16,770 nucleotides of DNA from JBBRLA01 sp038231615 (GTDB lineage: Bacteria > Myxococcota_A > Polyangia > Palsa-1104 > JAEUJZ01), in NCBI GenBank assembly GCA_038231615.1, contig JBBRLA010000111.1, positions 1-16,770 on the forward strand, read 5' to 3'. Below the pieces are notes generated by a model, which saw nothing but the letters and a program-made list of their open reading frames with translations, searched no databases and was not told where the DNA came from. Below are positions 7,638 to 14,227 of this stretch, in pieces. How positions within the stretch are numbered: position 1 is the stretch's first letter; every line of letters starts with the position of its first letter. Both the position numbers and the translations under genes were made by a program.

Positions 7638-7659
7638 GTGGCCCCTGGGGCCACCTTTT
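7638..7659 (+). terminator. Second terminator-like hairpin before the 220-aa gene
   Basis: GTGGCCC (7638-7644) and GGGCCAC (7648-7654) pair across a CTG loop and are followed by CTTTT (7655-7659). It has the form of a small intrinsic terminator but lies only 31 nt upstream of the next start codon. It may be a backup terminator for the tRNA transcript or a leader structure. The rest of 7544-7690 shows nothing I can name. Confidence 0.4.
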
Positions 7660-7690
7660 GCCACGCCGCAGGCTGTGGTAGCACGCCGAC

Positions 7691-8353
7691 ATGCACCTTC
7701 AATCTGTTCCTGAGCGCCCCTCCATTTTAGCCTTCCTGCACAATCCCGAAATGCCGCCGCGCCTCATCGAGGCGTTCTTCCGGGCGGCCATCGAGTACGC
7801 TGAGGAGCAGCCGTGGTCGCGCCTGTCGCCGGTGTCGCACTTTCCGTTGCTGCTGACCTTCCGCCTGTCCACGCCCTCGGCCAGCGACCTTTCACCCACG
7901 CGGCGGCTGGCGATGATCATGGGCGGCGAGCAGAGCGGGGGGGACGCCCTGGGGCTGGTGCTCTGCGAGGAGCTGCCCGAGGCACCGGGGTCCGCGGCGG
8001 AGGGGCTTTCGTCCCCGGCGCTGACGGTGATCTACGCCGGCTACCCGGACCCCGGGGTGCAGCCGATCCTGTGGCGGGGCGAGCCCCTGCCCCGATCGCG
8101 GGCCGGGCTTCTGGCCTGGCCGACGATCCATGACGTGGACGGCCGGGTGCGGGCGCCGCGGCGTGCGGAGCTTCTGATGCTGACCTCCGGGCTTCTGGCG
8201 GTGCGCTGCTTCGTCGCCGGCTACCCCGGGCGCACCCTGGACGACAACGACCCAAAGCCCCATCGCTGCGAGATCGCCGTCGAGGGCACCGGCGTGCTGG
8301 TGGCGGCCTCGCCATATTCGATCCCAAGCCACGTTGACGCAGAGCCATCTTAA
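7691..8353 (+). CDS. Uncharacterised 220-aa soluble protein
   Basis: No signal peptide or membrane segment is visible. The N-terminal half contains MPPRLIEAFFRAAIEYAEEQ, then PWSRLSPVSHFPLLLTF and a strand LAMIMGGEQSGGDALGLVLCEEL. This order (helix, PW..L, strand, GGE..G..LGL) weakly recalls the small domains DUF7309/DUF6930 as I remember them; I would not assign it without a search. The C-terminal half has no motif I recognise. The start ATG 7691 has no good Shine-Dalgarno. The last eight codons lie inside the structured repeat element that begins at 8330, and the stop TAA (8351-8353) falls in the 15-bp tandem repeats. The original C-terminus may therefore have been replaced when that element arrived. 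It is monocistronic or the first gene of the plus-strand run. Confidence 0.65.
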   Translation: MHLQSVPERPSILAFLHNPEMPPRLIEAFFRAAIEYAEEQPWSRLSPVSHFPLLLTFRLSTPSASDLSPTRRLAMIMGGEQSGGDALGLVLCEELPEAPGSAAEGLSSPALTVIYAGYPDPGVQPILWRGEPLPRSRAGLLAWPTIHDVDGRVRAPRRAELLMLTSGLLAVRCFVAGYPGRTLDDNDPKPHRCEIAVEGTGVLVAASPYSIPSHVDAEPS

Positions 8354-8536
8354 GAAGAGCCATCTCAGGAAGAGCCATCTTACGAAGAGCCATCTTACGA
8401 AGAGCCATCTTAGGAAGAAGCACATGGCCGGAGCAGCTTTTGGCGCACCCCCGCAGCGACCGAGGGAGCGTACTACTGTACGTGACCGAGGGAGAGAGGA
8501 GGTACGCCAAAAGATGCCCGGCCAGGTGCTTCTGTT
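8330..8536 (+). repeat. Structured intergenic repeat element, copy 1
   Basis: The element begins CACGTTGACG (8330-8339). It then has five 15-bp tandem units (8336-8410; unit form NANGAAGAGCCATCT) and a sixth degenerate unit that leads into a long hairpin (8416-8533). The hairpin arms, 8416-8445 and 8505-8533, pair over about 27 bp with two mismatches and one bulge. The 59-nt interior holds two GACCGAGGGAG direct repeats flanking a small GCGTAC-TACT-GTACGT hairpin. The same design recurs at 12286-12448 in the same orientation. It occupies the whole gap between the 220-aa gene and the vWA/FHA gene, and its end lies 13 nt before that start codon. No transposase-like ORF is present. Confidence 0.88.
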
Positions 8537-8549
8537 ACGATGCAGGAGC

Positions 8550-10073
8550 ATGTGCCTTTCCCCCTGCTCATTCCTGCAGCGAGCGGCCCTTGTCCTTGGG
8601 GCGCTCCTGGTGCTGATTCCGTCGCTGGCGGCCGGCTCTCATCCGCGATGTCGCCTGGAGCGGGTCGGGCCCGCCGCCCCCGGCTCCGAGCAGCTCCAAG
8701 TGTTGGCCAGCGTCGTCGACCTGGAGGGCAACCTGGACCCGCGCCCGGCGACTGCCTTTCGTCTGGGCATGGACGGCAAGTCCCTCGGCCGCGAGACGCC
8801 CGCGCTGACGAGCCTGGCCAAAAGCGGCCTGGACACCTACATCGTCGTGGCGGTCGAGGTGTCTGCCCTCTACGCCCCGGCGATCGAACCCATCAAGGAG
8901 GCGCTGCGCGAGTTCACCGAGTCGATGGAGTCGCCTCACATCAAGATCAAGCTGGTGCTCTTTGGCAATGAACTCGAAGAGAAGGGCGGCTTTCGCACCC
9001 CCGGCTCCCTTTCGTCCGACATCGACGACATCAACCCCGACGACGAGGGCGAGATCCAACTGGTCAACGCCATCCGCTCGGGTCTGCGCGCCCTGAACGC
9101 CCTGAAGAAATCCGAGAAGCCGGAAAAGAAGGGCCTGTCGCGCACTCTGATCGTCGTGCTCTCCGACGGGATCAACTCGCTCATGGATCGCAAGGGATTC
9201 AAGCAGCTCGGCGAAGACCTGCGCAAAAGCGAGGTGTCCCTGTTCCCCATCGCCTTCTCGCCGCGCAACGATCGCGGGCCGCTTTTGAACCTGGGAGAGC
9301 TGGCCAAGCGCAGCGCCGGCACCTTCCGCTGGGCCGAGAAGGCCGACGACCTGAAGGACCGCTTCGCCTCGCTGTCCAAGGAACTGCGCGGCGTGCAGGT
9401 GCTCACCTTCGCGGGGAAGGTGGACGTGGCCTGCCTGCCCGCCTCCACCTTCAAGCTGCTTTGCGGCGACCTCCCGTCCACCCACTTCACCCTCGCCGGG
9501 CAGCGCAGCGAGGGCTGTGAAGGATCGAGTTGGTGGAAGTGGCTGCTGGGCATTCTGGGGGGGATCGTCGGGCTCTGGGCCGTGGCGCAGGGGGCGGTGT
9601 ATCTGCTCAACCGCCGGGGTCCGGGGAAGGTCCCCAAGGGGGTGGCCCCCGGGCCCTTCCCGCCGCCCCCTTCTGCGGGGACCCCGCCGCGACAGGCGAG
9701 CGCCGGCTGGCCGGTGCCAGGGGGCTACCCGCCAGGTGCCCAGCAAAAGGGGCCGGTCCTGCCGGCGTCGGCCGTCGCCAACCTGGTGATGATCGGCGGC
9801 AGGCTCGGCGGGCAGAGGGTGAGCGTGCCCTTCAAGCTGGTGATCGGCAAGGCGGTCGCGGGGCCCGGCACGCTCCTCATCGTCGACGACCCCAGCCTGG
9901 GTCCGACCCACTGCGAAATCCAGCGGGACCTGGGCGGCTACGTGCTCTCCGATCTGGGCACCCCCGGGGGCTGCTTCATCAATGACCGCCGGGTGGCGGG
10001 AATGACGCGGCTCACAGACGGTGACCTGGTCCGCCTGGGCGCCGGTACCCAGTTCAAGTTCCGCATTGATTGA
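8550..10073 (+). CDS. Exported vWA-like protein with TM segment and cytoplasmic FHA domain
   Basis: This 507-residue protein starts at ATG 8550, directly before a signal peptide (residues about 1-31, AALVLGALLVLIPSLAAG). A von Willebrand A-like domain spans about 95-285. Its first MIDAS position reads VAVEVSAL (98-107) instead of DxSxS, while the later LIVVLSDGINS keeps D206. A membrane segment (about 328-352, WWKWLLGILGGIVGLWAVAQ) follows, then a Pro/Gly-rich linker and an FHA domain (about 411-507) with VIGK, DDPSLGPTHCEI, DLGTPGGCFIND and LTDGDLVRLG. The topology is periplasmic vWA and cytoplasmic phosphothreonine-binding FHA, suggesting a link between Ser/Thr kinase signalling and the envelope. 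The frame stays open upstream to a TTG at 8334, giving a KSHLR/KSHLT repeat peptide; I reject that extension because it displaces the signal peptide and is repeat DNA. A Shine-Dalgarno (AGGAG) is too close, one nt before the ATG. Confidence 0.85.
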   Translation: MCLSPCSFLQRAALVLGALLVLIPSLAAGSHPRCRLERVGPAAPGSEQLQVLASVVDLEGNLDPRPATAFRLGMDGKSLGRETPALTSLAKSGLDTYIVVAVEVSALYAPAIEPIKEALREFTESMESPHIKIKLVLFGNELEEKGGFRTPGSLSSDIDDINPDDEGEIQLVNAIRSGLRALNALKKSEKPEKKGLSRTLIVVLSDGINSLMDRKGFKQLGEDLRKSEVSLFPIAFSPRNDRGPLLNLGELAKRSAGTFRWAEKADDLKDRFASLSKELRGVQVLTFAGKVDVACLPASTFKLLCGDLPSTHFTLAGQRSEGCEGSSWWKWLLGILGGIVGLWAVAQGAVYLLNRRGPGKVPKGVAPGPFPPPPSAGTPPRQASAGWPVPGGYPPGAQQKGPVLPASAVANLVMIGGRLGGQRVSVPFKLVIGKAVAGPGTLLIVDDPSLGPTHCEIQRDLGGYVLSDLGTPGGCFINDRRVAGMTRLTDGDLVRLGAGTQFKFRID

Positions 10074-10156
10074 TCAGGCCCAGTCCCGCACCGGGGCCGG
10101 ATGTGGCTCGACGGGTCAGGCCCTTGCGCATAGACTGACGTAGGAGAGGAATTTCG

Positions 10157-12127
10157 ATGGCACAGAGACCCGCGGGGGCAAAGAACGTCTCCGGCAACAT
10201 CATCGTCTGCGGCCGCTCCTACCTCATCGACGCCCCGGTCGTGAATTACTTCGACAATACCAGCTTCAGCGCCTACCGCAGGGCGTGCTACAAGGGCCCC
10301 AGCGGGACTCCCACCGAGGCCATCTTCCCTTTCTCCCCGGCCAAGGGGCTGGGGCAAATGGCCTCGCGCTTCCGCGAGCGGCGCCTGATGGGCGGCAAGA
10401 GGGACTTGTCCGTCCTGCAGCAGGTCGTCCGGCAGTTCGTCATTCACCATGATGGCTGCGGCTCCTCGCTGGACTGCTTCCACGTGCTTCACGACGAGCG
10501 CGGCCTTTCGGTACACTTCCTCATCGACAACGACGGGACAATCTACCAGACCCTGGACCTGGCCGACTGCGCCTTCCAGGCCACCGGTGTCAACGAGATC
10601 TCCATCGGCGTCGAGCTGAGCAGCCGCGGTGAGGTCAAGCTTGACGGCCCGGAGTACTACCGCAAGCGCGGGATCAAGCGCGAGATCACCGAGATCACCA
10701 TCCACACCAGCCGCTATCAGATGTGGGAGTACACCACGGAACAGTACGGATCGATGTTCGCCCTGGGCAAGGCCTTGACCCGAATCCTGCCCAACCTGCC
10801 CCAGGTCTACCCGCAGATGAACAGCGACCTGGTGCGCACCTGGATCACCGATCCGCGCAACTTCGCCGGCTACATCGGGCACTACCACGTCACCAACAAC
10901 AAGTGGGACCCGGGTTGCTTCGACTTCAAGCGCCTGTCCCAGAAGATCCAGGCGCGGGCCACCTGGTTTGTCTGCCTGGACCGCGGCGAATGCCAGCACA
11001 GCCCGGAGATTGCCGACGACGAACCCAAGGCCGAGGACCAGGCCGTCGAACTCGTGCGCAACAACGAAGAGGATGCGATGGGAGGCTATTTCCCCGTCGG
11101 CCCATTCGGCAAGTCGCGCCTGTGGCACGGCGGCATCCACCTGAGCATGAGCGACAGCGCGCCGGTGTTTTCGCCTTTCCCGGGCAAGATCGTCGCGGCC
11201 CGCTTCGGCGACGACGTGGCCATCGGCTCGCGCAACTTCGTGCTGGTCAAGCACAGCTTCAACCTGGCTGGCAAGGCGATCAGCTTCTACCTGCTCTACT
11301 TCCACCTGGAGCGAGAGGACGCCTCGTCGGCGCGCACCCCGTGGTTTCAGGGCGCGGACAAGAAGCCCTTTTATACCGCCATCCAGAATGACGAGGTGGC
11401 GTTCCCCGACGTGGAGATTGCCGGCGGCGACCTCATCGGCCACGCCGGGCAGGCCGGGCCCCCGGGCACCTTGGAGTCGCAGGTCCACGTCGAGGTCATG
11501 TCCATCGACGAGCTGGGGCAGGTGCTGCAACCGGGCTTCTGGCATCCCATCGACGCCGGCAAGTCGGGGCACTTCTGCGACGTGCCGGAGATCCTCGGCC
11601 CGATCGATCGGCCGCAGGGCGCCGGCGACGGCCTGCTCACCGAGCGGGAGCTGCGCGGCTTCTTCCAAAAAGACGACCGGCGAAGCGAGATGCGCAAGCT
11701 GGCGGTGCGCTTCCAGTCCGAGTGGGGGCAGAGCCCGGAGTATGAGACGGCCCTTCTGCGCAGCAAGGATTTCGCAAAAATGCCCAAGGGGGCGCGGGCG
11801 CGCCTGTTCCGCGACCAGGTCGAGCCGACGCTCTGGTGGACCCAGGAGGCGGCCCAGAAGACCGGCCTGCCCGACGACTACATCGTCTGGCACTACCATC
11901 CGGTGCGCTTCGTGGCGTGGATGAATGCGCAGCTCAAGAAGCAGTCCTCGGTGACCGCGGCCAAGGTCGAGGAGCGCAAGGGCCCGGCGGCGGACAAGGT
12001 CCTCGACGACCGCGAGTCCCTGGAGGGCTTCACCGATGACGAAGACGAACTGTCGATGGAAGCCGGACAGAAGCTGAACCTGGAAGACCTGGCCAAAGGA
12101 TATCCGGAAGAGACCAAAGAAAAATAA
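10157..12127 (+). CDS. Peptidoglycan hydrolase: Amidase_2 plus degenerate M23-like domain
   Basis: The 656-residue protein starts at ATG 10157 with a good Shine-Dalgarno (GAGAGGA, 6 nt spacing). An N-acetylmuramoyl-L-alanine amidase domain (about 90-265) has FVIHHDG (zinc-ligand H97), SIGVELSS, and GHYHVTNNKWDPG (H242, D251), matching the AmpD/PGRP zinc triad. A second region (about 310-450) looks like LytM/M23: WHGGIHLS (H324, with H328 where D is usual), LLYFHLE (H383) and SQVHVEV (Q442-V-H444 where HxH is usual). The C-terminal part ends in LPDDYIVWHYHPVRFVAWM (about 572-590), which recalls peptidoglycan hydrolases delivered by type VI or related systems. There is no N-terminal signal peptide. 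The first domain should cut the glycan-peptide amide bond; the second may be inactive or bind the cell wall. The Glu/Asp/Lys-rich tail (from about 600) is probably disordered. It lies 83 nt after the vWA/FHA gene. Confidence 0.87.
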   Translation: MAQRPAGAKNVSGNIIVCGRSYLIDAPVVNYFDNTSFSAYRRACYKGPSGTPTEAIFPFSPAKGLGQMASRFRERRLMGGKRDLSVLQQVVRQFVIHHDGCGSSLDCFHVLHDERGLSVHFLIDNDGTIYQTLDLADCAFQATGVNEISIGVELSSRGEVKLDGPEYYRKRGIKREITEITIHTSRYQMWEYTTEQYGSMFALGKALTRILPNLPQVYPQMNSDLVRTWITDPRNFAGYIGHYHVTNNKWDPGCFDFKRLSQKIQARATWFVCLDRGECQHSPEIADDEPKAEDQAVELVRNNEEDAMGGYFPVGPFGKSRLWHGGIHLSMSDSAPVFSPFPGKIVAARFGDDVAIGSRNFVLVKHSFNLAGKAISFYLLYFHLEREDASSARTPWFQGADKKPFYTAIQNDEVAFPDVEIAGGDLIGHAGQAGPPGTLESQVHVEVMSIDELGQVLQPGFWHPIDAGKSGHFCDVPEILGPIDRPQGAGDGLLTERELRGFFQKDDRRSEMRKLAVRFQSEWGQSPEYETALLRSKDFAKMPKGARARLFRDQVEPTLWWTQEAAQKTGLPDDYIVWHYHPVRFVAWMNAQLKKQSSVTAAKVEERKGPAADKVLDDRESLEGFTDDEDELSMEAGQKLNLEDLAKGYPEETKEK

Positions 12128-12130
12128 ATA
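12123..12130. repeat. Left target-site duplication of the MITE
   Basis: AATAAATA lies immediately outside the left inverted repeat and matches 12270-12277 outside the right one. It contains the TAA stop (12125-12127) of the upstream hydrolase gene. Confidence 0.88.
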
Positions 12131-12269
12131 GTAAGCGTTCACGAGGTCAGCCCGACGGGGGCCAAAAATGGATGCTCATTCGTAGCTCTGAATCTCGACG
12201 AGGATACTTTTACACATGAGCTAGGTATTTTTTTGGATACTCGACGGCAATACCCCCGTGAACGCTTAC
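12131..12269 (+). mobile_element. IS66-like MITE, 139 bp
   Basis: The ends are perfect 13-bp terminal inverted repeats, GTAAGCGTTCACG (12131-12143) and CGTGAACGCTTAC (12257-12269). The element is flanked on both sides by the 8-bp direct repeat AATAAATA (12123-12130 and 12270-12277). Ends starting GTAAGCG and 8-bp target duplications are, to my knowledge, characteristic of the IS66 family. No ORF of useful size lies inside, so it would depend on a transposase elsewhere. The interior is richer in A+T than its surroundings. The left target copy overlaps the TAA stop of the hydrolase gene, so insertion occurred exactly at the gene's end without changing the protein. Strand is arbitrary. Confidence 0.9.
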
Positions 12270-12277
12270 AATAAATA
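12270..12277. repeat. Right target-site duplication of the MITE
   Basis: AATAAATA directly follows the right inverted repeat and is identical to 12123-12130. The perfect 8/8 match suggests a fairly recent insertion. Confidence 0.88.
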
Positions 12278-12285
12278 AACCGAGT

Positions 12286-12448
12286 CACGTTGATGAAAAG
12301 TCATCCCAGGAATAGTCATCCAAGGAAGAAGCACATGGCCGGAGCAGATTTGGGCGCACGCCCGCAGCGACCGAGGGAGCGTACTACTGTACGTGACCGA
12401 GGGAGCGAGGACGTACGCCCAAATCTGCCCGGTCCAGGTGCTTCTGTT
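12286..12448 (+). repeat. Structured intergenic repeat element, copy 2
   Basis: It begins CACGTTGATG (12286-12295), has two 15-bp units (12292-12321; GATGAAAAGTCATCC and CAGGAATAGTCATCC) plus a degenerate third, then the long hairpin (12327-12445). The arms are 12327-12356 and 12416-12445. The inner 13 bp, GCAGATTTGGGCG with CGCCCAAATCTGC, pair perfectly. Relative to copy 1, a C-G pair became A-T and a T-A pair became G-C on both arms. The 59-nt interior differs from copy 1 at only three positions that I count. Copy 1 has five tandem units and copy 2 has two. The element ends 8 nt before the glycosyltransferase start and begins 8 nt after the MITE's right target duplication. Together with the MITE it accounts for the 329-bp gene-free stretch 12128-12456. 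Confidence 0.88.
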
Positions 12449-12456
12449 TAGTAGAC

Positions 12457-14148
12457 ATGGAGCACGAGGGAAACAAGCGCAGGTGGCGGCTGCGGGTGGC
12501 GTCGGGCTCGAAGAAGGCCGTCAAGCTGATCAAGGACCCCATCCAGGGCGTGCAGCAGGGGGTGCAGCAGGTCCAGCAGGGGGTGCAGCAAGTCATCGAG
12601 GTCGTCAAAAAAGCCCGCCGCGGCGTGGCCATCGGGTGGGCGGTGGCGCTGATTTTGAGCGTGCTGTGCTACATCCTGGATCTGGGCGCCGGCAGTCTGT
12701 GGAACAACGACGACGCCCTGGTGGCGCTGGCGACCCAGGGGCTGCGCAGCGGGGCCCTGAGCGTGGCCGAGGCGGCGCGGATCATCCCGCCCCCCAGCGG
12801 GGCGCCGCTGGCCCTGTGGGAGCTGGCCGGCTTGACCCGGGTGCTGGGCGAGAACGAGGCGGTGCTGCGTCTGCTCCCGGTGCTCTCGGCCATCGGCTGC
12901 GCCCTGTGCCTGCTGGCCCTGGCCATCGACGTCGGGGTCGGGCGGCACGCGGGGGGGCTCGGGGGACTTTTTTTGCTGGCGCTGCCGATGACCTACCAGC
13001 TTTCCCATCGGGTGCTGCCGGACATGCTGACGGCATTCGCCTCGACCGGGGCGGTGGCGTTGCTCAGCCACTGCCTGCATGGACACAAGTTCGACCGCCA
13101 CATCCTGCCCCACCACCGCGATGAGGAAGCCCCGGCCCCGCTGCCGCTGCGGCGCTGGCCGATGGTGCTGGCCGCGGCGGGCGTGGGCGCGGCGGCCCTG
13201 GTCAGCCCCCAGGCGGCGATGACCGCGCTGCTCTTCGCCGTCTTCGATATCCTTTTGGCCCACCGCTACCTCCTGCGCAAGCGCCGGGTGTGGCTGGCCC
13301 TTTCGGCCGGGGCCGCGCTGACCGCCCTGGCGATGACCGTGCACCCGGGCGGGGTGATGGGCTGGCTGCGGCGGCCCGCGCCGGGGGTGCCCATGGAAAG
13401 CGTGAAGGCGCTGTGGCACCAGGGCGATTCGTTCTACGGGCGCCACGTCGGGCACGTGATCATCGTGGCGGCGGGCTTCGGGGTGCTGCTAGGGTCCCTG
13501 CGGCGACCCTCCCGGCCGCTCCTGGTCTGGATGGCGGTGGCCATCGGCATGACCTGGCTCGGCGAGATCGCCCCGCCGCCCCGGGGCCTGGGACTGGTGC
13601 TGCCGCCGCTTTCCCTCTGCGCCGCGGTGGGTTTCGAGTCGCCGGTGCGCTGGCTGGGGCGATTGGGCATGGTGGTGACCGGGGCGGCTCTGGCCGGCAT
13701 CCTCATCGTCTATGCCGAGGGCGACGCGGTGCTGCACCAGGACGACGCAGTGAAGGTCCTGGCCCAGGTGCAACGGCACGCGCAGCCCGAGGCCCTCTTG
13801 TGTACCCTGGGCCTGCCGGCGTATTCCCCGACGTTCTACAGCACCCGCCACGTGGCCCGATTCGCCACCCCGGCGGATCTTTTGGCGGCGCTTGGCAAGG
13901 ACCAGCCCCTGAGCTGCCAGGTAATGCGAAAGGACCTTCTCGCGCTGCAAAAGTTGCTGGTTTCCGACAGCGCGCCGCCGCCGATGGCTGCCCCGGCTGC
14001 CGGGGACGGGCGGCACGGCAAGGGCAAGCCGCGGCGACCCGCGCCGACGCCGGCAGGGCCTTTTGGTTCGGTCCTGGCCACCGTCCTCGACATCGAGGAG
14101 CCCCCTCCCGATACGTGGGGCCCGGATGTGGTCCTGGTCTCCCGGTAG
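12457..14148 (+). CDS. GT39/ArnT-like membrane glycosyltransferase
   Basis: The 563-residue protein has about ten hydrophobic segments. After the first (about 57-76) comes SLWNNDDALVALATQG (D85/D86), matching the acidic motif in the first periplasmic loop of PMT/ArnT-type (GT-C, family 39, PMT_2) enzymes. LSHRVLPDMLTAF (D189) resembles the second conserved D region. Such enzymes move a sugar from a polyprenyl-phosphate donor to lipid or protein on the periplasmic side; the acceptor here is unknown. Unusual for the family is a roughly 50-residue cytoplasmic N-terminus with a Gln/Val repeat (VQQGVQQVQQGVQQV, about 32-46). The soluble C-terminus carries a Pro/Ala/Lys-rich low-complexity stretch (about 507-535). 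ATG 12457 has no clear Shine-Dalgarno and sits just after the structured repeat element, so translation may depend on that leader. Confidence 0.75.
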   Translation: MEHEGNKRRWRLRVASGSKKAVKLIKDPIQGVQQGVQQVQQGVQQVIEVVKKARRGVAIGWAVALILSVLCYILDLGAGSLWNNDDALVALATQGLRSGALSVAEAARIIPPPSGAPLALWELAGLTRVLGENEAVLRLLPVLSAIGCALCLLALAIDVGVGRHAGGLGGLFLLALPMTYQLSHRVLPDMLTAFASTGAVALLSHCLHGHKFDRHILPHHRDEEAPAPLPLRRWPMVLAAAGVGAAALVSPQAAMTALLFAVFDILLAHRYLLRKRRVWLALSAGAALTALAMTVHPGGVMGWLRRPAPGVPMESVKALWHQGDSFYGRHVGHVIIVAAGFGVLLGSLRRPSRPLLVWMAVAIGMTWLGEIAPPPRGLGLVLPPLSLCAAVGFESPVRWLGRLGMVVTGAALAGILIVYAEGDAVLHQDDAVKVLAQVQRHAQPEALLCTLGLPAYSPTFYSTRHVARFATPADLLAALGKDQPLSCQVMRKDLLALQKLLVSDSAPPPMAAPAAGDGRHGKGKPRRPAPTPAGPFGSVLATVLDIEEPPPDTWGPDVVLVSR

Positions 14149-14227
14149 CATCCTCTTCGGTGCGATGACTGACAACCTCCCGCTTGTCGGGAAGCCGGGG
14201 AGATCGTGGTATCCTGAAGGGATCATC

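Noticed and set aside
8336..8410. Tandem 15-bp units considered as a CRISPR array
   Set aside because: The units are contiguous with no unique spacers, far shorter than CRISPR repeats, and no cas genes are near.
8334..8549. N-terminal extension of the vWA/FHA protein with KSHLR/KSHLT repeats from a TTG start
   Set aside because: It is made of repeat-element DNA, would bury the signal peptide, and the second copy of the same element does not encode an in-frame extension of its downstream gene beginning with a start codon.
9938..12142. Minus-strand open frame of 734 codons opposite the peptidoglycan hydrolase
   Set aside because: It is antisense to a gene with intact Amidase_2 motifs and a good ribosome site; composition and lack of domains mark it as a shadow.
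12209..12231. TTTACA and TATTTT inside the MITE considered as a promoter for the glycosyltransferase
   Set aside because: Spacing between the hexamers is only 11 bp, too short for a sigma-70 promoter.
14178..14192. Hairpin TCCCG/CGGGA between the glycosyltransferase and M49 genes considered as a terminator
   Set aside because: The stem is only 5 bp and no T run follows.
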